A stretch of 20,950 bases of DNA from UBA5336 sp038526245 (GCA_038526245.1 JBCBGZ010000047.1:1-20950); one strand, 5' to 3'. Positions 1 to 6,814 are shown, counted from the stretch's first letter. Notes: generated by a model from the letters alone, not told the origin. Numbers and translations are program-made.

Positions 1-498
1 GCTCGGAGGGATTAGGGCGCCGTATTAAGGAGGCTCACAACCCCAGCCTTGGCAAGGCCCGGAAACCTGCTAAGCCATTGATTATATTGAAGCGCGATCG
101 TGTACATCGTAGCCGATCGTAGCAAAAAAAAGCGGTTTCGCGTCCTTCGCAGCCGAAACTCGTGTACAGGTCGTGTACATTTCAAGAGTACGACACAATG
201 GTCGGCTCGACCGATATCTATGTGCGATGTCCGTGGCTTGAGTCACTCTATACGTCAGTGAGAAGACCAATTAGGAAATTATCAAGAGTTTCAGCTCAAC
301 CGCTGATAATTGCACTAGAACTTTGAGAACAAAACGTATACATGGCTGCTGCGGCGGTGAAGAATTTATGGGCTTACGACTTGGGACAACTAGTTGCGAC
401 GGCTTTGTTGCCTTAGAAGTTTACCCGGCAATTTTCAGTTTGCCTAAATTCGTTTTGCGGCCATTCGCGCCAGCTAAAGAGATTAGAAATGGGATGGT
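1..498. other. Leader region upstream of hamAB, no convincing gene
   Basis: I see no gene here that I can support. The stretch is visibly AT-richer than the cobalamin locus. It holds three copies of TCGTGTACA (98-106, 160-168, 171-179), the last two 11 bases apart, and a related CGTATACAT at 335-343, which could be operator sites for the defence operon. A short palindrome, GCCTTGGCAAGGC (46-58), resembles on the minus strand the anticodon arm of tRNA-Gly(GCC), but no T-arm or acceptor sequence follows. A 62-codon minus-strand frame at 82-270 has only a TTG start and no ribosome site, so I do not call it. Confidence 0.5.
98..179. repeat. Three TCGTGTACA direct repeats (candidate operators)
   Basis: TCGTGTACA occurs at 98-106, 160-168 and 171-179; two of the copies extend to TCGTGTACAT. 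The second and third copies are spaced 11 bases apart, about one helical turn, which suits side-by-side binding of a protein. The core TGTACA is palindromic. A one-mismatch relative, CGTATACAT, lies at 335-343. They sit 150 to 400 bases upstream of hamA. That they are regulator sites is inference; no regulator gene for them is identified in the window. Confidence 0.45.
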
Positions 499-1296
499 AT
501 GAGCGTCGCTGGGGGAGAGCTAGCGTATCAGCATGGTACTTCGCCTTGCTCCGGGACCGGAGTGGTATGGTCCTCTGGTGAACTAGACGCAGCGATAACT
601 GATAGGGTTTCTGCGTTAGTCTTAGACGACGATGGCAAAGCTGACATCGATGGGATTCTCAATAGTCTGGCAGAAACGGAATTCGCTCAAGATGGGCTTC
701 GCGCAATTTTGGCCGATCCTAACCATCTCGATGATTGGCGTGTAGGTGAGGCCATTGCAGAAGCGTATCTGTCTGACCACTGCGCATGCGAATTCCCCTG
801 GCCCGACGGAAGGGACGAAAGAAAGAGCGGATCAAGCTTGCCAGGTGCTGATCTAGTAGGTTTCCGTACGGATGATGATGGGGACGCTCTGGCGTTTGGC
901 GAGGTTAAGACTTCAACGGAGCAACAATACCCTCCTGGAGCTGTCTACGGACGAACAGGGCTGAAGCAACAGTTGGAGGACTTGCGGGACCGTGAACACA
1001 TTCGAGACGACCTCCTGAAGTATCTTTGTCATCGCGCCAAAAATGCTAATTGGAAGGCTCGCTTCATCGAGGCCAGTCGCAGATATTTACAAGACAAGTC
1101 AGACGTCCATCTATTCGGATTTCTCGTTCGAGACGTTCAACCGAACGAGGACGACTTGCGAGTTCGCGTCACTAAGTTAGCTGAAAACAAGCCGGTCTCC
1201 ACAAATGTGGAACTCTATGCGCTGTACCTTCCGAACGGGCGCATTGATGGGATCGGGGCCTCCATTCTTGCGCAAAGAACGGAGGCTACGGAATGA
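499..1296 (+). CDS. hamA: Hachiman defence protein HamA (DUF1837 nuclease subunit)
   Basis: This 265-residue protein has the layout of the DUF1837/HamA family, the nuclease partner of the Hachiman anti-phage complex (also described in E. coli as AbpA). Seen in the sequence: a VGEAIAEAYL helix around 76-85, a FPWPDGRD turn, then LPGADLVGF with Asp118, and GEVKTS with Glu135 and Lys137. These form a D...E-x-K core of the PD-(D/E)xK nuclease fold. In known Hachiman complexes HamA is held inactive by the helicase and is released to cut DNA when damaged or phage-altered DNA is sensed. The gene overlaps hamB by ATGA, so the two are probably translationally coupled. The ATG at 499 has only a weak GGGATGG ribosome site; no better in-frame start was seen. 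The catalytic residues look intact. Family call is strong; activity is inferred. Confidence 0.88.
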   Translation: MSVAGGELAYQHGTSPCSGTGVVWSSGELDAAITDRVSALVLDDDGKADIDGILNSLAETEFAQDGLRAILADPNHLDDWRVGEAIAEAYLSDHCACEFPWPDGRDERKSGSSLPGADLVGFRTDDDGDALAFGEVKTSTEQQYPPGAVYGRTGLKQQLEDLRDREHIRDDLLKYLCHRAKNANWKARFIEASRRYLQDKSDVHLFGFLVRDVQPNEDDLRVRVTKLAENKPVSTNVELYALYLPNGRIDGIGASILAQRTEATE

Positions 1297-4200
1297 CACT
1301 GTCTCTGACCTCTCTTGCTGCTTTACGAGAGCATTGGGCGCTTAGTGCCATTGGTACGGAAGGCATCGAAAAGGCTGATAGGCTCGCAAACGAGCGACTC
1401 GCTCAAAGGTCTGTCGGACAGCAAATCTCATTTGCTTTTGGCGTCGAGCCTGATGACGAGCAGTTCCTTGAGAAAGTTGCTCTCGCCTACGAAATGGCCG
1501 CCATAGAGGGTCTCGATGAGCTGAGCCGTCCCACTGGCGAAGATAGTAATTTACGTGATCAGGCTGCGGCTGCTGCATTCAAAGCGTTCGACATTCGTCG
1601 TTTGATGCCCGTTCCCGCAGAGCCAAATGACCGTCTCTATTTCATTTTGCAGTTGTCGGCGCTGGCATATTGCGGCGATCGTTGGTCCGATCTCCGTCGG
1701 TGGTATCAAGTTAATGAAAATGCCCTTCAAGCCCCCAGCGTTGCCGACGTCGGGTGGGATCAGCGGCTACTCTATCGGTTGTTCCATTGTTGGGTGCGCT
1801 TGTTCCGGAAGAAAGGTTGGGACGATCTGGATCGTATCCGAGAAATCATCTCTGGATTGCGAGAAGATCAGTCGTCTTTTGAAGCTTCGCGACTAGACAA
1901 TGGGTCTCAGGCAGCTGATCGCGCGATGGCACTACGCCTGGCAGCTTTGTACCATTGGGCCAAAGCCACAGAAATCCTGGCAAACTATATGTTGCAAGGT
2001 CAGCCAGCAAATCCGTTCGGAGTTCTCGAGAGGCACTTTGATGCTGCGCTCCGAAGCGCAACCGCGTCAGGCGATGCGCAGCATGAAATCATAGTTAGGT
2101 GGCTTCAAGCGTCTGCTCGGATCATGATCACCAATTCACTTTGGTGGGCCACCCGAACGATAAACTCTAAGACGTCAGAGTTTGTTCGATCTCTGACTCA
2201 ACGGACCCATCACGCAATGTTCGAATTGTTGCCCCCGCAGCGCGCGGCACTTTTGGAACAGGGGCTATTGGACCAAGCAAAAACCGCAATTGTTGTTGAT
2301 TTACCAACATCCGGCGGCAAAACTCTTCTTGCCCAGTTTCGGATGCTCCAAGCTCTAAACCAGTTCAACGCTGAAAGCGGTTGGGTAGCATATGTTGCCC
2401 CAACCCGGGCTCTAGCTGCGCAAATAACTCGGCGTCTTAGAAAAGACTTTGAACCAATCGGGCTCCGCGTCGAGCAGCTGACAGCTGCCATCGAGGTCGA
2501 TTCTTTCGAAGACGAGCTCTTATCTGACGATCAAACGCCTTTTCACGTTCTGGTCGCCACTCCAGAAAAGTTGTCGCTCGTCATTCGCAATCAGAAGGTA
2601 TCAAGACCACTGGCGTTAGTGGTTATGGATGAGGCTCACAACCTCGAAACGGAAGGACGCGGCCTTCGAATTGAGTTGCTGCTCGCTACGGTTAAGCGCG
2701 ATTGCCCGACGGCCAACTTCCTGCTCTTGATGCCCTTCGTGGAAGGGTCGGACTCCGTTGCAAGGTGGTTGGCTCAGGACATCAATGCCGGGCAAGCGAT
2801 CAGTCTAGGGACTACTCCCTGGAAGCCAAATGAACGCATTATCGGTCTGTATCGGGCGGTAGCAGACGATAGCGTACGTGCAGGCTGGCACTTGTCCTTT
2901 GAAACGCTTACCACCACGCCGAAAGCGATGCAGTTGTCCGGGAATCATCGCGTAGGCGACGTTAAACCGCTCGACGTACCAAAGAGCAGAGTTATCGCTG
3001 CCGGGGAGCAGACTGGATTTGGTTTGCAAACGGCGGCCATGGCAAAAGTGATGTCGTCTCGCGGAACAAGCGTAGCTGTTGCAAACAGCATTCGCACCGT
3101 TTGGAGCATGGCGAACGAAGCGGCAAAAAGTTCGGATGAAATCACTGACCTGCCTGAAGACATCAAGATGGTCCAGGACTTTCTCAGGAGCGAGATTAGC
3201 CCACGGTTTCAACTTGTGGAGCTACTCCGAAAGGGTATCGGGGTTCATCATGCGGGTCTTTCAGATGATGTTCGAGGTTTGATCGAATGGCTTGCTGAGA
3301 CAGGATGTTTGAAGTTGCTTTGTGCAACAACCACAATTGCTCAGGGTCTAAATTTCCCAGTATCGTCGGTGTTTTTACAGACACACAAGTATGCATACGG
3401 CCAAGAAATGTCCCCTCGAGAATTCTGGAACCTCGCCGGACGAGCCGGACGAATCGGTCACGATGCGGTAGGCGTTGTCGGTCTCGCAGAGGGAAAAAAT
3501 CGCTCAGACTTAGTCAATTTTGTGAGTCGAAGCACCGGCGCTCTAGTGTCTCGTCTGGTGACTCTTTTGGATGAGCTAGCCGAACAGGGCCAGCTGAACC
3601 AACTCACAAATGTTTTGTGGCAAGAACAATGGGACGATTTCCGCTGTTATATCGCTCACTTATGGGCCGAGAAAAAGAATCTGGATGCAGTTCTGGCCGA
3701 TACCGACCAGCTGTTAAGGCAAACCTATGGTTACACGACGCTCCGCAACAATCCGGCGCAACGCGAAAAAGCAGATGCCCTGCTTGCGGCGACTCAGAAC
3801 TATGCTCGGGAGCTAGCTCAACACCCGGGCAGAGCGGAATTGGCAGACTCTACAGGGTTTTCTCCCGAGGGCGTGGCTAAAGCTATGGCTGGAATGCGGA
3901 ACCTCGAAGACAATCTGACCACAGCGGATTGGGCGCCCGAAAGCCTTTTTGGTGAAGGAGGGAAGATGGCGGACCTATTCGGAGTCATGTTGAACGTCCC
4001 ACAACTCAAGAAACCTCTCGAAGAGGTCGGGGGAGAGGGCTTTGACCACACTAGATTGTCCGACGTTACCCGAGATTGGGTTAATGGGAAGGGGATCGAC
4101 GCAATTGCGCAAGACTACTTCTCCAGAGATGACGACGATGAGAATTCGACTGCCGCGATTACCCACGCGTGCAGAGCGATATATCGGGCGATCGTAAACA

Positions 4201-4559
4201 ATGGAACATGGGGAGTCTCAGCCCTAAGCCGCGTGTCCGATGTTGATTTCGACAACCTGGAGCCTTCAGACCGCAGGCGCATAAACGCACTTCCAGCGAT
4301 GATTTATCATGGGGTAAAAACTGAAGATGCGGTCCTGATGCGTATGAATTCTGCGCCTCGCACTGCGGCGGAACGGCTGGGCGAGCTGTATCGAGAGTTG
4401 TCTAACAATGACGAAGAACGATACTCCGTGAGTAAAGCGCGCGACTTTCTTAAATCGCTCACTGACCGTGATTGGGATCAATCGCGCCCACCCCAAGCGA
4501 CACTCAATGGCAACGGTTACAAACGCGTTTGGGAGGTGCTTTCCGGAGAGGGCAGTTGA
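1293..4559 (+). CDS. hamB: Hachiman defence helicase HamB (superfamily 2)
   Basis: A 1,088-residue superfamily 2 DNA helicase, the sensor/motor partner of HamA. Visible motifs in order: Walker A PTSGGKT (338-344), an APTRALA motif Ia near 370, DEAH box (446-449), motif V AQGLNFP (683-689) and motif VI NLAGRAGRIG (713-722). About 300 alpha-helical residues precede the helicase core and about 360 follow it, as expected for HamB and related Ski2-like defence helicases. The start ATG overlaps the hamA stop (ATGA). The reading frame is intact with no frameshift, so the system is probably functional. It ends two bases before the convergent stop of the HTH gene, with no terminator visible between them. 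Based on characterised Hachiman systems, HamB loads on DNA with single-stranded regions and hydrolyses ATP to free HamA; that role is inferred here from homology-like features. Confidence 0.88.
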   Translation: MTLSLTSLAALREHWALSAIGTEGIEKADRLANERLAQRSVGQQISFAFGVEPDDEQFLEKVALAYEMAAIEGLDELSRPTGEDSNLRDQAAAAAFKAFDIRRLMPVPAEPNDRLYFILQLSALAYCGDRWSDLRRWYQVNENALQAPSVADVGWDQRLLYRLFHCWVRLFRKKGWDDLDRIREIISGLREDQSSFEASRLDNGSQAADRAMALRLAALYHWAKATEILANYMLQGQPANPFGVLERHFDAALRSATASGDAQHEIIVRWLQASARIMITNSLWWATRTINSKTSEFVRSLTQRTHHAMFELLPPQRAALLEQGLLDQAKTAIVVDLPTSGGKTLLAQFRMLQALNQFNAESGWVAYVAPTRALAAQITRRLRKDFEPIGLRVEQLTAAIEVDSFEDELLSDDQTPFHVLVATPEKLSLVIRNQKVSRPLALVVMDEAHNLETEGRGLRIELLLATVKRDCPTANFLLLMPFVEGSDSVARWLAQDINAGQAISLGTTPWKPNERIIGLYRAVADDSVRAGWHLSFETLTTTPKAMQLSGNHRVGDVKPLDVPKSRVIAAGEQTGFGLQTAAMAKVMSSRGTSVAVANSIRTVWSMANEAAKSSDEITDLPEDIKMVQDFLRSEISPRFQLVELLRKGIGVHHAGLSDDVRGLIEWLAETGCLKLLCATTTIAQGLNFPVSSVFLQTHKYAYGQEMSPREFWNLAGRAGRIGHDAVGVVGLAEGKNRSDLVNFVSRSTGALVSRLVTLLDELAEQGQLNQLTNVLWQEQWDDFRCYIAHLWAEKKNLDAVLADTDQLLRQTYGYTTLRNNPAQREKADALLAATQNYARELAQHPGRAELADSTGFSPEGVAKAMAGMRNLEDNLTTADWAPESLFGEGGKMADLFGVMLNVPQLKKPLEEVGGEGFDHTRLSDVTRDWVNGKGIDAIAQDYFSRDDDDENSTAAITHACRAIYRAIVNNGTWGVSALSRVSDVDFDNLEPSDRRRINALPAMIYHGVKTEDAVLMRMNSAPRTAAERLGELYRELSNNDEERYSVSKARDFLKSLTDRDWDQSRPPQATLNGNGYKRVWEVLSGEGS

Positions 4560-4561
4560 GG

Positions 4562-5035
4562 TCAAAGCTTAAAGATCGAAAGCAGCCCCCTCTTCTCACT
4601 TGCTTCCTCGCTCACCGCATTTTCTTTGTGTGTAAGCACCGCGGTGAGACGCGTTCTGTCTTCATCTGCTCGATCGAGTCGCCTTGATAGGTCATCTATT
4701 CGCTCATTGAGCTGCGCCCTTTCGCGCTCACGTTCGGTTTCCAATTGCTGTATCTGTTTGTCTCGCATCTCCAGTTTGAGACGGAGCATGCTTGTTTCAT
4801 CGGTGTTTCGAGACGTCGCGTTTCGTCTCTCACTGGGTTGAGTGGGCGTCTCATCCTTATTGTCATTGCGACTGATCGCCGGGAAGACACGGAACAATTC
4901 TGAGGGCTCAATGCGCCACTGATTGCCCTCCTTCACCGCGCTAAGCCGCCCACTATCAATGGCCCGCTTAATCGTCATCTTGTCTTTGCCGGTCTCTAAC
5001 CCGGCTTCTCTCAATGATAAGAACGTCTTATTCAC
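4562..5035 (-). CDS. HTH plus coiled-coil DNA-binding protein, plasmid-type
   Basis: A 157-residue protein with two parts. Residues about 5-50 read as a small excisionase/MerR-like helix-turn-helix (LSLREAGLETGKDKMTIKRA, then a wing ending GNQWRIEPSELF). Residues about 80-140 form a highly charged coiled coil rich in Glu, Arg and Gln, followed by RLTAVLTHKEN and a short hydrophobic tail. The same build is common in proteins of alphaproteobacterial plasmids and integrative elements, usually of unproven function; KfrA-like roles in replication or partition are possible. The start is GTG at 5035; it has a poor ribosome site, but the HTH needs nearly all of this N-terminus. Three TGAGAC copies sit 16-55 bases upstream, which fits autoregulation. 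It converges on hamB with a two-base gap. Function is not known. Confidence 0.72.
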   Translation of the reverse strand: MNKTFLSLREAGLETGKDKMTIKRAIDSGRLSAVKEGNQWRIEPSELFRVFPAISRNDNKDETPTQPSERRNATSRNTDETSMLRLKLEMRDKQIQQLETERERERAQLNERIDDLSRRLDRADEDRTRLTAVLTHKENAVSEEASEKRGLLSIFKL

Positions 5036-5050
5036 TCCAATTCATCCACT

Positions 5051-5090
5051 GTCTCAGTACGTCTCAAGTAAATACAGGTTGTCTGTCTCA
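5051..5090. repeat. GTCTCA repeat cluster (iteron/operator candidates)
   Basis: GTCTCA occurs at 5051-5056, 5061-5066 and 5085-5090, all in one orientation; the first two are 10 bases apart, one helical turn. The second copy reads GTCTCAAGTA, which returns exactly at 6398-6407. The cluster lies just upstream of the GTG start of the minus-strand HTH gene and beside the AT-rich segment. It could be the operator of that gene, iterons for the initiator-like protein, or both. Confidence 0.5.
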
Positions 5091-5146
5091 CCCGTATAAT
5101 AGTATATTATCAAATATTCGGATTCGATTCGCGTTCCGCGATCGAG

Positions 5147-5155
5147 TTATCAACA
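5147..5155 (+). promoter_or_regulatory. DnaA-box-like sequence
   Basis: TTATCAACA matches the DnaA box consensus TTATCCACA at eight of nine positions. It lies between the AT-rich segment and the initiator-like gene, where plasmid origins often carry a DnaA box. A single near-match can arise by chance. Confidence 0.4.
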
Positions 5156-5174
5156 GAAAGGTCAATGTATTAGA

Positions 5175-5198
5175 CAAAAGAAAACCCGCCGAAGCGGG
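5175..5198 (-). terminator. Intrinsic terminator on the minus strand
   Basis: Read on the minus strand: stem CCCGC, loop TTCG, stem GCGGG, then TTTTCTTTT. The UUCG tetraloop and T-rich tail make this a strong Rho-independent terminator. No minus-strand protein gene ends here: the next one (HTH, starting 5035) begins 140 bases further on. It therefore either ends a short RNA antisense to the leader of the initiator-like gene or acts as an attenuator before the HTH gene. Confidence 0.75.
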
Positions 5199-5228
5199 CA
5201 TACTATTTTAATGTAGGTCTCTGAACAA
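5180..5228 (-). ncRNA. Putative short antisense RNA to the rep-like leader
   Basis: A promoter-like pair on the minus strand (-35 TTGCGT at 5256-5261, 16-base spacer, -10 TAATAT at 5234-5239) would start an RNA near 5227. The intrinsic terminator at 5175-5198 would end it after roughly 45-50 bases. The RNA contains no reading frame and is complementary to the likely 5' leader of the initiator-like gene at 5329. Plasmids such as pMV158 use counter-transcribed RNAs of about this size, ending in an intrinsic terminator, to set copy number. Both ends are predicted by eye, and the regulatory role is inference. Confidence 0.42.
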
Positions 5229-5233
5229 TTCCT

Positions 5234-5261
5234 ATATTAAACAAATTAGACTATAACGCAA
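5234..5261 (-). promoter_or_regulatory. Minus-strand promoter for the candidate antisense RNA
   Basis: TTGCGT (5256-5261) and TAATAT (5234-5239) on the minus strand are separated by 16 bases, an acceptable housekeeping sigma-factor promoter. The position gives a start about 30 bases before the terminator stem. Confidence 0.4.
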
Positions 5262-5285
5262 GTATTTTTGCGAAGTTTTCTTGCG
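5257..5285 (+). promoter_or_regulatory. Two competing hairpins in the rep-like leader
   Basis: CGCAAG at 5257-5262 can pair either with TTGCG at 5268-5272 (five pairs, six-base loop) or with CTTGCG at 5280-5285 (six pairs, 17-base loop). The pairings exclude each other. The element sits 45-70 bases upstream of the ATG at 5329. Alternative leader structures of this type are used for attenuation or translational control in plasmid replication genes; here it is only a structural observation. Confidence 0.35.
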
Positions 5286-5328
5286 CCTTATTCCAAGCGG
5301 GTTTCCTCAGTTTTGAAAGGAAACTCTT

Positions 5329-5919
5329 ATGCGATTTTTTGGAAGCCGGTCTGAATCGGCCATCTCTCAACTCAGCTGGGCACTCGCTTACGCTGACAAT
5401 CCTGCAGCCTTCGGACTGCCACAGCGAAAAGGGGCCCTGCGCCCCCAACCCAGCTCCGCCTTCGTGCTTCCAGTGCGCCAGGACTTTATCCGCGACCCGC
5501 GTTTGATGCCTGGCACGACGCGCATGCTTCTGCTGCTCGCGGGGTGGAGTGGGCGAGCACCTGATATTCACACAACGCTCGGGACGATCGCCAAGCACTT
5601 GGGGCGATCGATCCGACAAGTGCAGCGCTACGTCAAAGACGCCGCTGAAGAAGGCTACCTCTACTATGGCTACCGAAAAGACCGTCTCGGCTACATCACA
5701 GGACTGAAAATCCGCCTCAATCCTTCAGCGATTTTTGCCTCTAAACGTACGCTGCCCAAGCCAAAGAAGATCAGAACACGCCCAGAAAACCGGGCCGCGA
5801 CTCTTGTGTCCGACACTAATGAAAACTCTATCTTTTATAAGGCAGAAATCGACGACTGGGATCGCAAAATGATGGCGATGATGGACCGCAACAAGATTCC
5901 CTATCGTCTCTTAGAGTAG
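5329..5919 (+). CDS. Winged-helix/HTH protein, putative replication initiator
   Basis: A 196-residue basic protein. Residues about 48-64 (DFIRDPRLMPGTTRMLLLL) and 78-108, with IAKHLGRSIRQVQRYVK and then AAEEGYLYY, form a helix-turn-helix with a following wing. This pattern of locking a short HTH onto alternate growth of helices is typical of plasmid and mobile-element replication proteins (helix_turn_helix_36-like) and some regulators. The start ATG has a good AAGGA site seven bases upstream. The C-terminal 80 residues are basic then acidic, without a motif I know. The neighbourhood (GTCTCA repeats, AT-rich patch, DnaA-like box, antisense RNA candidate) argues for an initiator rather than a plain regulator. 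It is small for a full RepA, so an accessory replication or transcription factor is the main alternative. Confidence 0.6.
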   Translation: MRFFGSRSESAISQLSWALAYADNPAAFGLPQRKGALRPQPSSAFVLPVRQDFIRDPRLMPGTTRMLLLLAGWSGRAPDIHTTLGTIAKHLGRSIRQVQRYVKDAAEEGYLYYGYRKDRLGYITGLKIRLNPSAIFASKRTLPKPKKIRTRPENRAATLVSDTNENSIFYKAEIDDWDRKMMAMMDRNKIPYRLLE

Positions 5920-5927
5920 CCGACCCC

Positions 5928-5976
5928 GTCTCAGAATGTATCAACGGCGAGCTTTGAGACGAATAACGTGTCTCAA
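5928..5976. repeat. GTCTCA sites with TTGAGAC-N9-GTCTCAA inverted repeat
   Basis: GTCTCA at 5928-5933 is followed by an inverted repeat: TTGAGAC at 5954-5960 and GTCTCAA at 5970-5976, separated by nine bases. This is the same word as in the 5051-5090 cluster, now flanking the initiator-like gene on its downstream side. It looks like a two-fold protein-binding site rather than a terminator, since no T-run follows. Confidence 0.5.
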
Positions 5977-6253
5977 GGGATTGGCGATGCCTAAAGGCCC
6001 AGGCTCTACGCCCAGCTGAGGCTGGCCCCCAAGCCCGCTGCAGGCGGTCTTGGCCTCGTCAGGTAACGATCCTTATCGCGGGTACAGGGCAGCGAAGCTG
6101 ACTGATACGTCTTCTGTCTCGTGCAAGTCCTCAAAGCCATTTGATCCTTGCGCAGTCCATCGCTCCGTCAACGGCGACGCCGTCCTTCGCTCCGCTACGG
6201 CCCTGACGGGTGACATCGCTTTTCTGGCCCGCGCTGATCTTGCATTTGGCTTT

Positions 6254-6348
6254 GGCGGTTTGCACTAAAACGAAGGGAGAGTGGGGGAGTGATCAGGCGC
6301 GCAGGGCGCGCCCAATCGAAGAAGGAAAGGCGGTTTCCCTAAAACGAA
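6254..6348. repeat. Composite direct repeat GGCGGTTT...CTAAAACGAA
   Basis: GGCGGTTT followed by CTAAAACGAA occurs at 6254-6261/6265-6274 and again at 6329-6336/6339-6348, 75 bases apart; the gap between the two words is three bases in the first copy and two in the second. Eighteen conserved positions in two copies are unlikely by chance. No function is known. Confidence 0.5.
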
Positions 6349-6397
6349 TGACAGAAGTTTGGGGATAAATCCGTGAAGAGGCTTTCCAGGGGGCATT

Positions 6398-6407
6398 GTC
6401 TCAAGTA
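6398..6407 (+). repeat. Isolated GTCTCAAGTA site
   Basis: This ten-base word is identical to the one at 5061-5070 and extends the GTCTCA family to seven copies around the initiator-like gene. Confidence 0.45.
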
Positions 6408-6595
6408 TCGGAACAATGCGTGAACATCGGATGAGTTGGAAAGATCAGAATATTCTCAATTGGAGCGATGTTTCTTTGCCCAAATTCGAACGCTGAGTGG
6501 GATGAAACGAGGCAGAGGAAGAGGAAGAGGGGTGAAACCCTAACAGCCCTCCAGGGCGAAATTTCGCGCCCCCTTGAAGACCAAGAGAGGTCAGG

Positions 6596-6814
6596 TTGGA
6601 CGACGAGCTATCGACAACGCTCTATGTGGCGATCCGAACCGCGCCCAAACACGTGCGCAGAGGATTGGCCGCGAAGCGCCCAAGCGAAGGGGATGAGGCG
6701 ACGCGCAAACTGGTGGCCCATGTGCTGAAAGCCTTGTCGGGTTACACCATCACCCGAACAAAAAGCAGGATTGTTCTACCCACAACGCCGAGCGAAAATA
6801 CGCGTGCAAAATAG
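6596..6814 (+). CDS. Small hypothetical protein (72 residues)
   Basis: A 72-residue basic protein that I do not recognise. The TTG start at 6596 has a good AGAGAGG ribosome site six bases upstream, and no ATG fits as well. Residues 15-50 (VRRGLAAKRPSEGDEATRKL and the following VAHVLKAL) read as an amphipathic helical segment, with a short basic tail. It is the first of a run of small same-strand genes reaching 8155. A competing frame at 6468-6728 overlaps it but has no ribosome site and biased Arg/Trp content typical of a wrong frame. Confidence 0.5.
   Translation: MDDELSTTLYVAIRTAPKHVRRGLAAKRPSEGDEATRKLVAHVLKALSGYTITRTKSRIVLPTTPSENTRAK

Larger units (their letters stand above)
5036..5328. 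other. Candidate replication origin / divergent control region
   Basis: This stretch between two divergent genes holds a dense set of origin-like signals. From left to right: GTCTCA repeats (5051-5090), an AT-rich segment (about 5091-5119), the doublet GATTCGATTC (5121-5130, two GANTC sites of the CcrM type), TTATCAACA (5147-5155, one mismatch from the DnaA box TTATCCACA), a minus-strand intrinsic terminator (5175-5198), a minus-strand promoter-like element (5234-5261), and hairpins in the leader of the downstream gene (5257-5285). Together with the initiator-like gene at 5329 this resembles a theta-plasmid origin. It is inference: no partition genes are seen and replication has not been shown. 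Confidence 0.45.
5920..6595. other. About 675-base stretch with repeats, no supported gene
   Basis: I cannot support a protein gene here. Short frames at 6050-6268 and 6468-6728 have no ribosome site and low-information content. Contents seen: GTCTCA sites (5928-5976 and 6398-6407), two small GC-rich stem-loops near 6013-6026 (CCAGC/GCTGG) and 6034-6046 (CCGC/GCGG), a GC-rich block around 6298-6312 with overlapping GGCGCGC words, and a spaced direct repeat GGCGGTTT...CTAAAACGAA (6254-6274 and 6329-6348). The region could be part of a replication or transfer origin; no relaxase gene is in the window to support the latter. Confidence 0.45.

Noticed and set aside
82..270. 62-codon minus-strand frame upstream of hamA
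   Set aside because: TTG start without ribosome site, no recognisable pattern, and it contains the TCGTGTACA repeats, which better explain the sequence.
317..332. LexA-like GAAC...GAAC pair upstream of hamA
   Set aside because: The two GAAC words are separated by five bases; the alphaproteobacterial SOS box needs seven.
5251..5619. 122-codon minus-strand frame over the initiator-like gene
   Set aside because: It lies antisense to a gene with a good ribosome site and clear HTH; no motif of its own.
6050..6268. 72-codon plus-strand frame
   Set aside because: TTG start, no ribosome site, and composition typical of non-coding GC-rich DNA; left as part of the gene-free stretch.
6468..6728. 86-codon plus-strand frame
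   Set aside because: No ribosome site, Arg/Trp-rich out-of-frame look, and it overlaps the better-supported small gene at 6596-6814.
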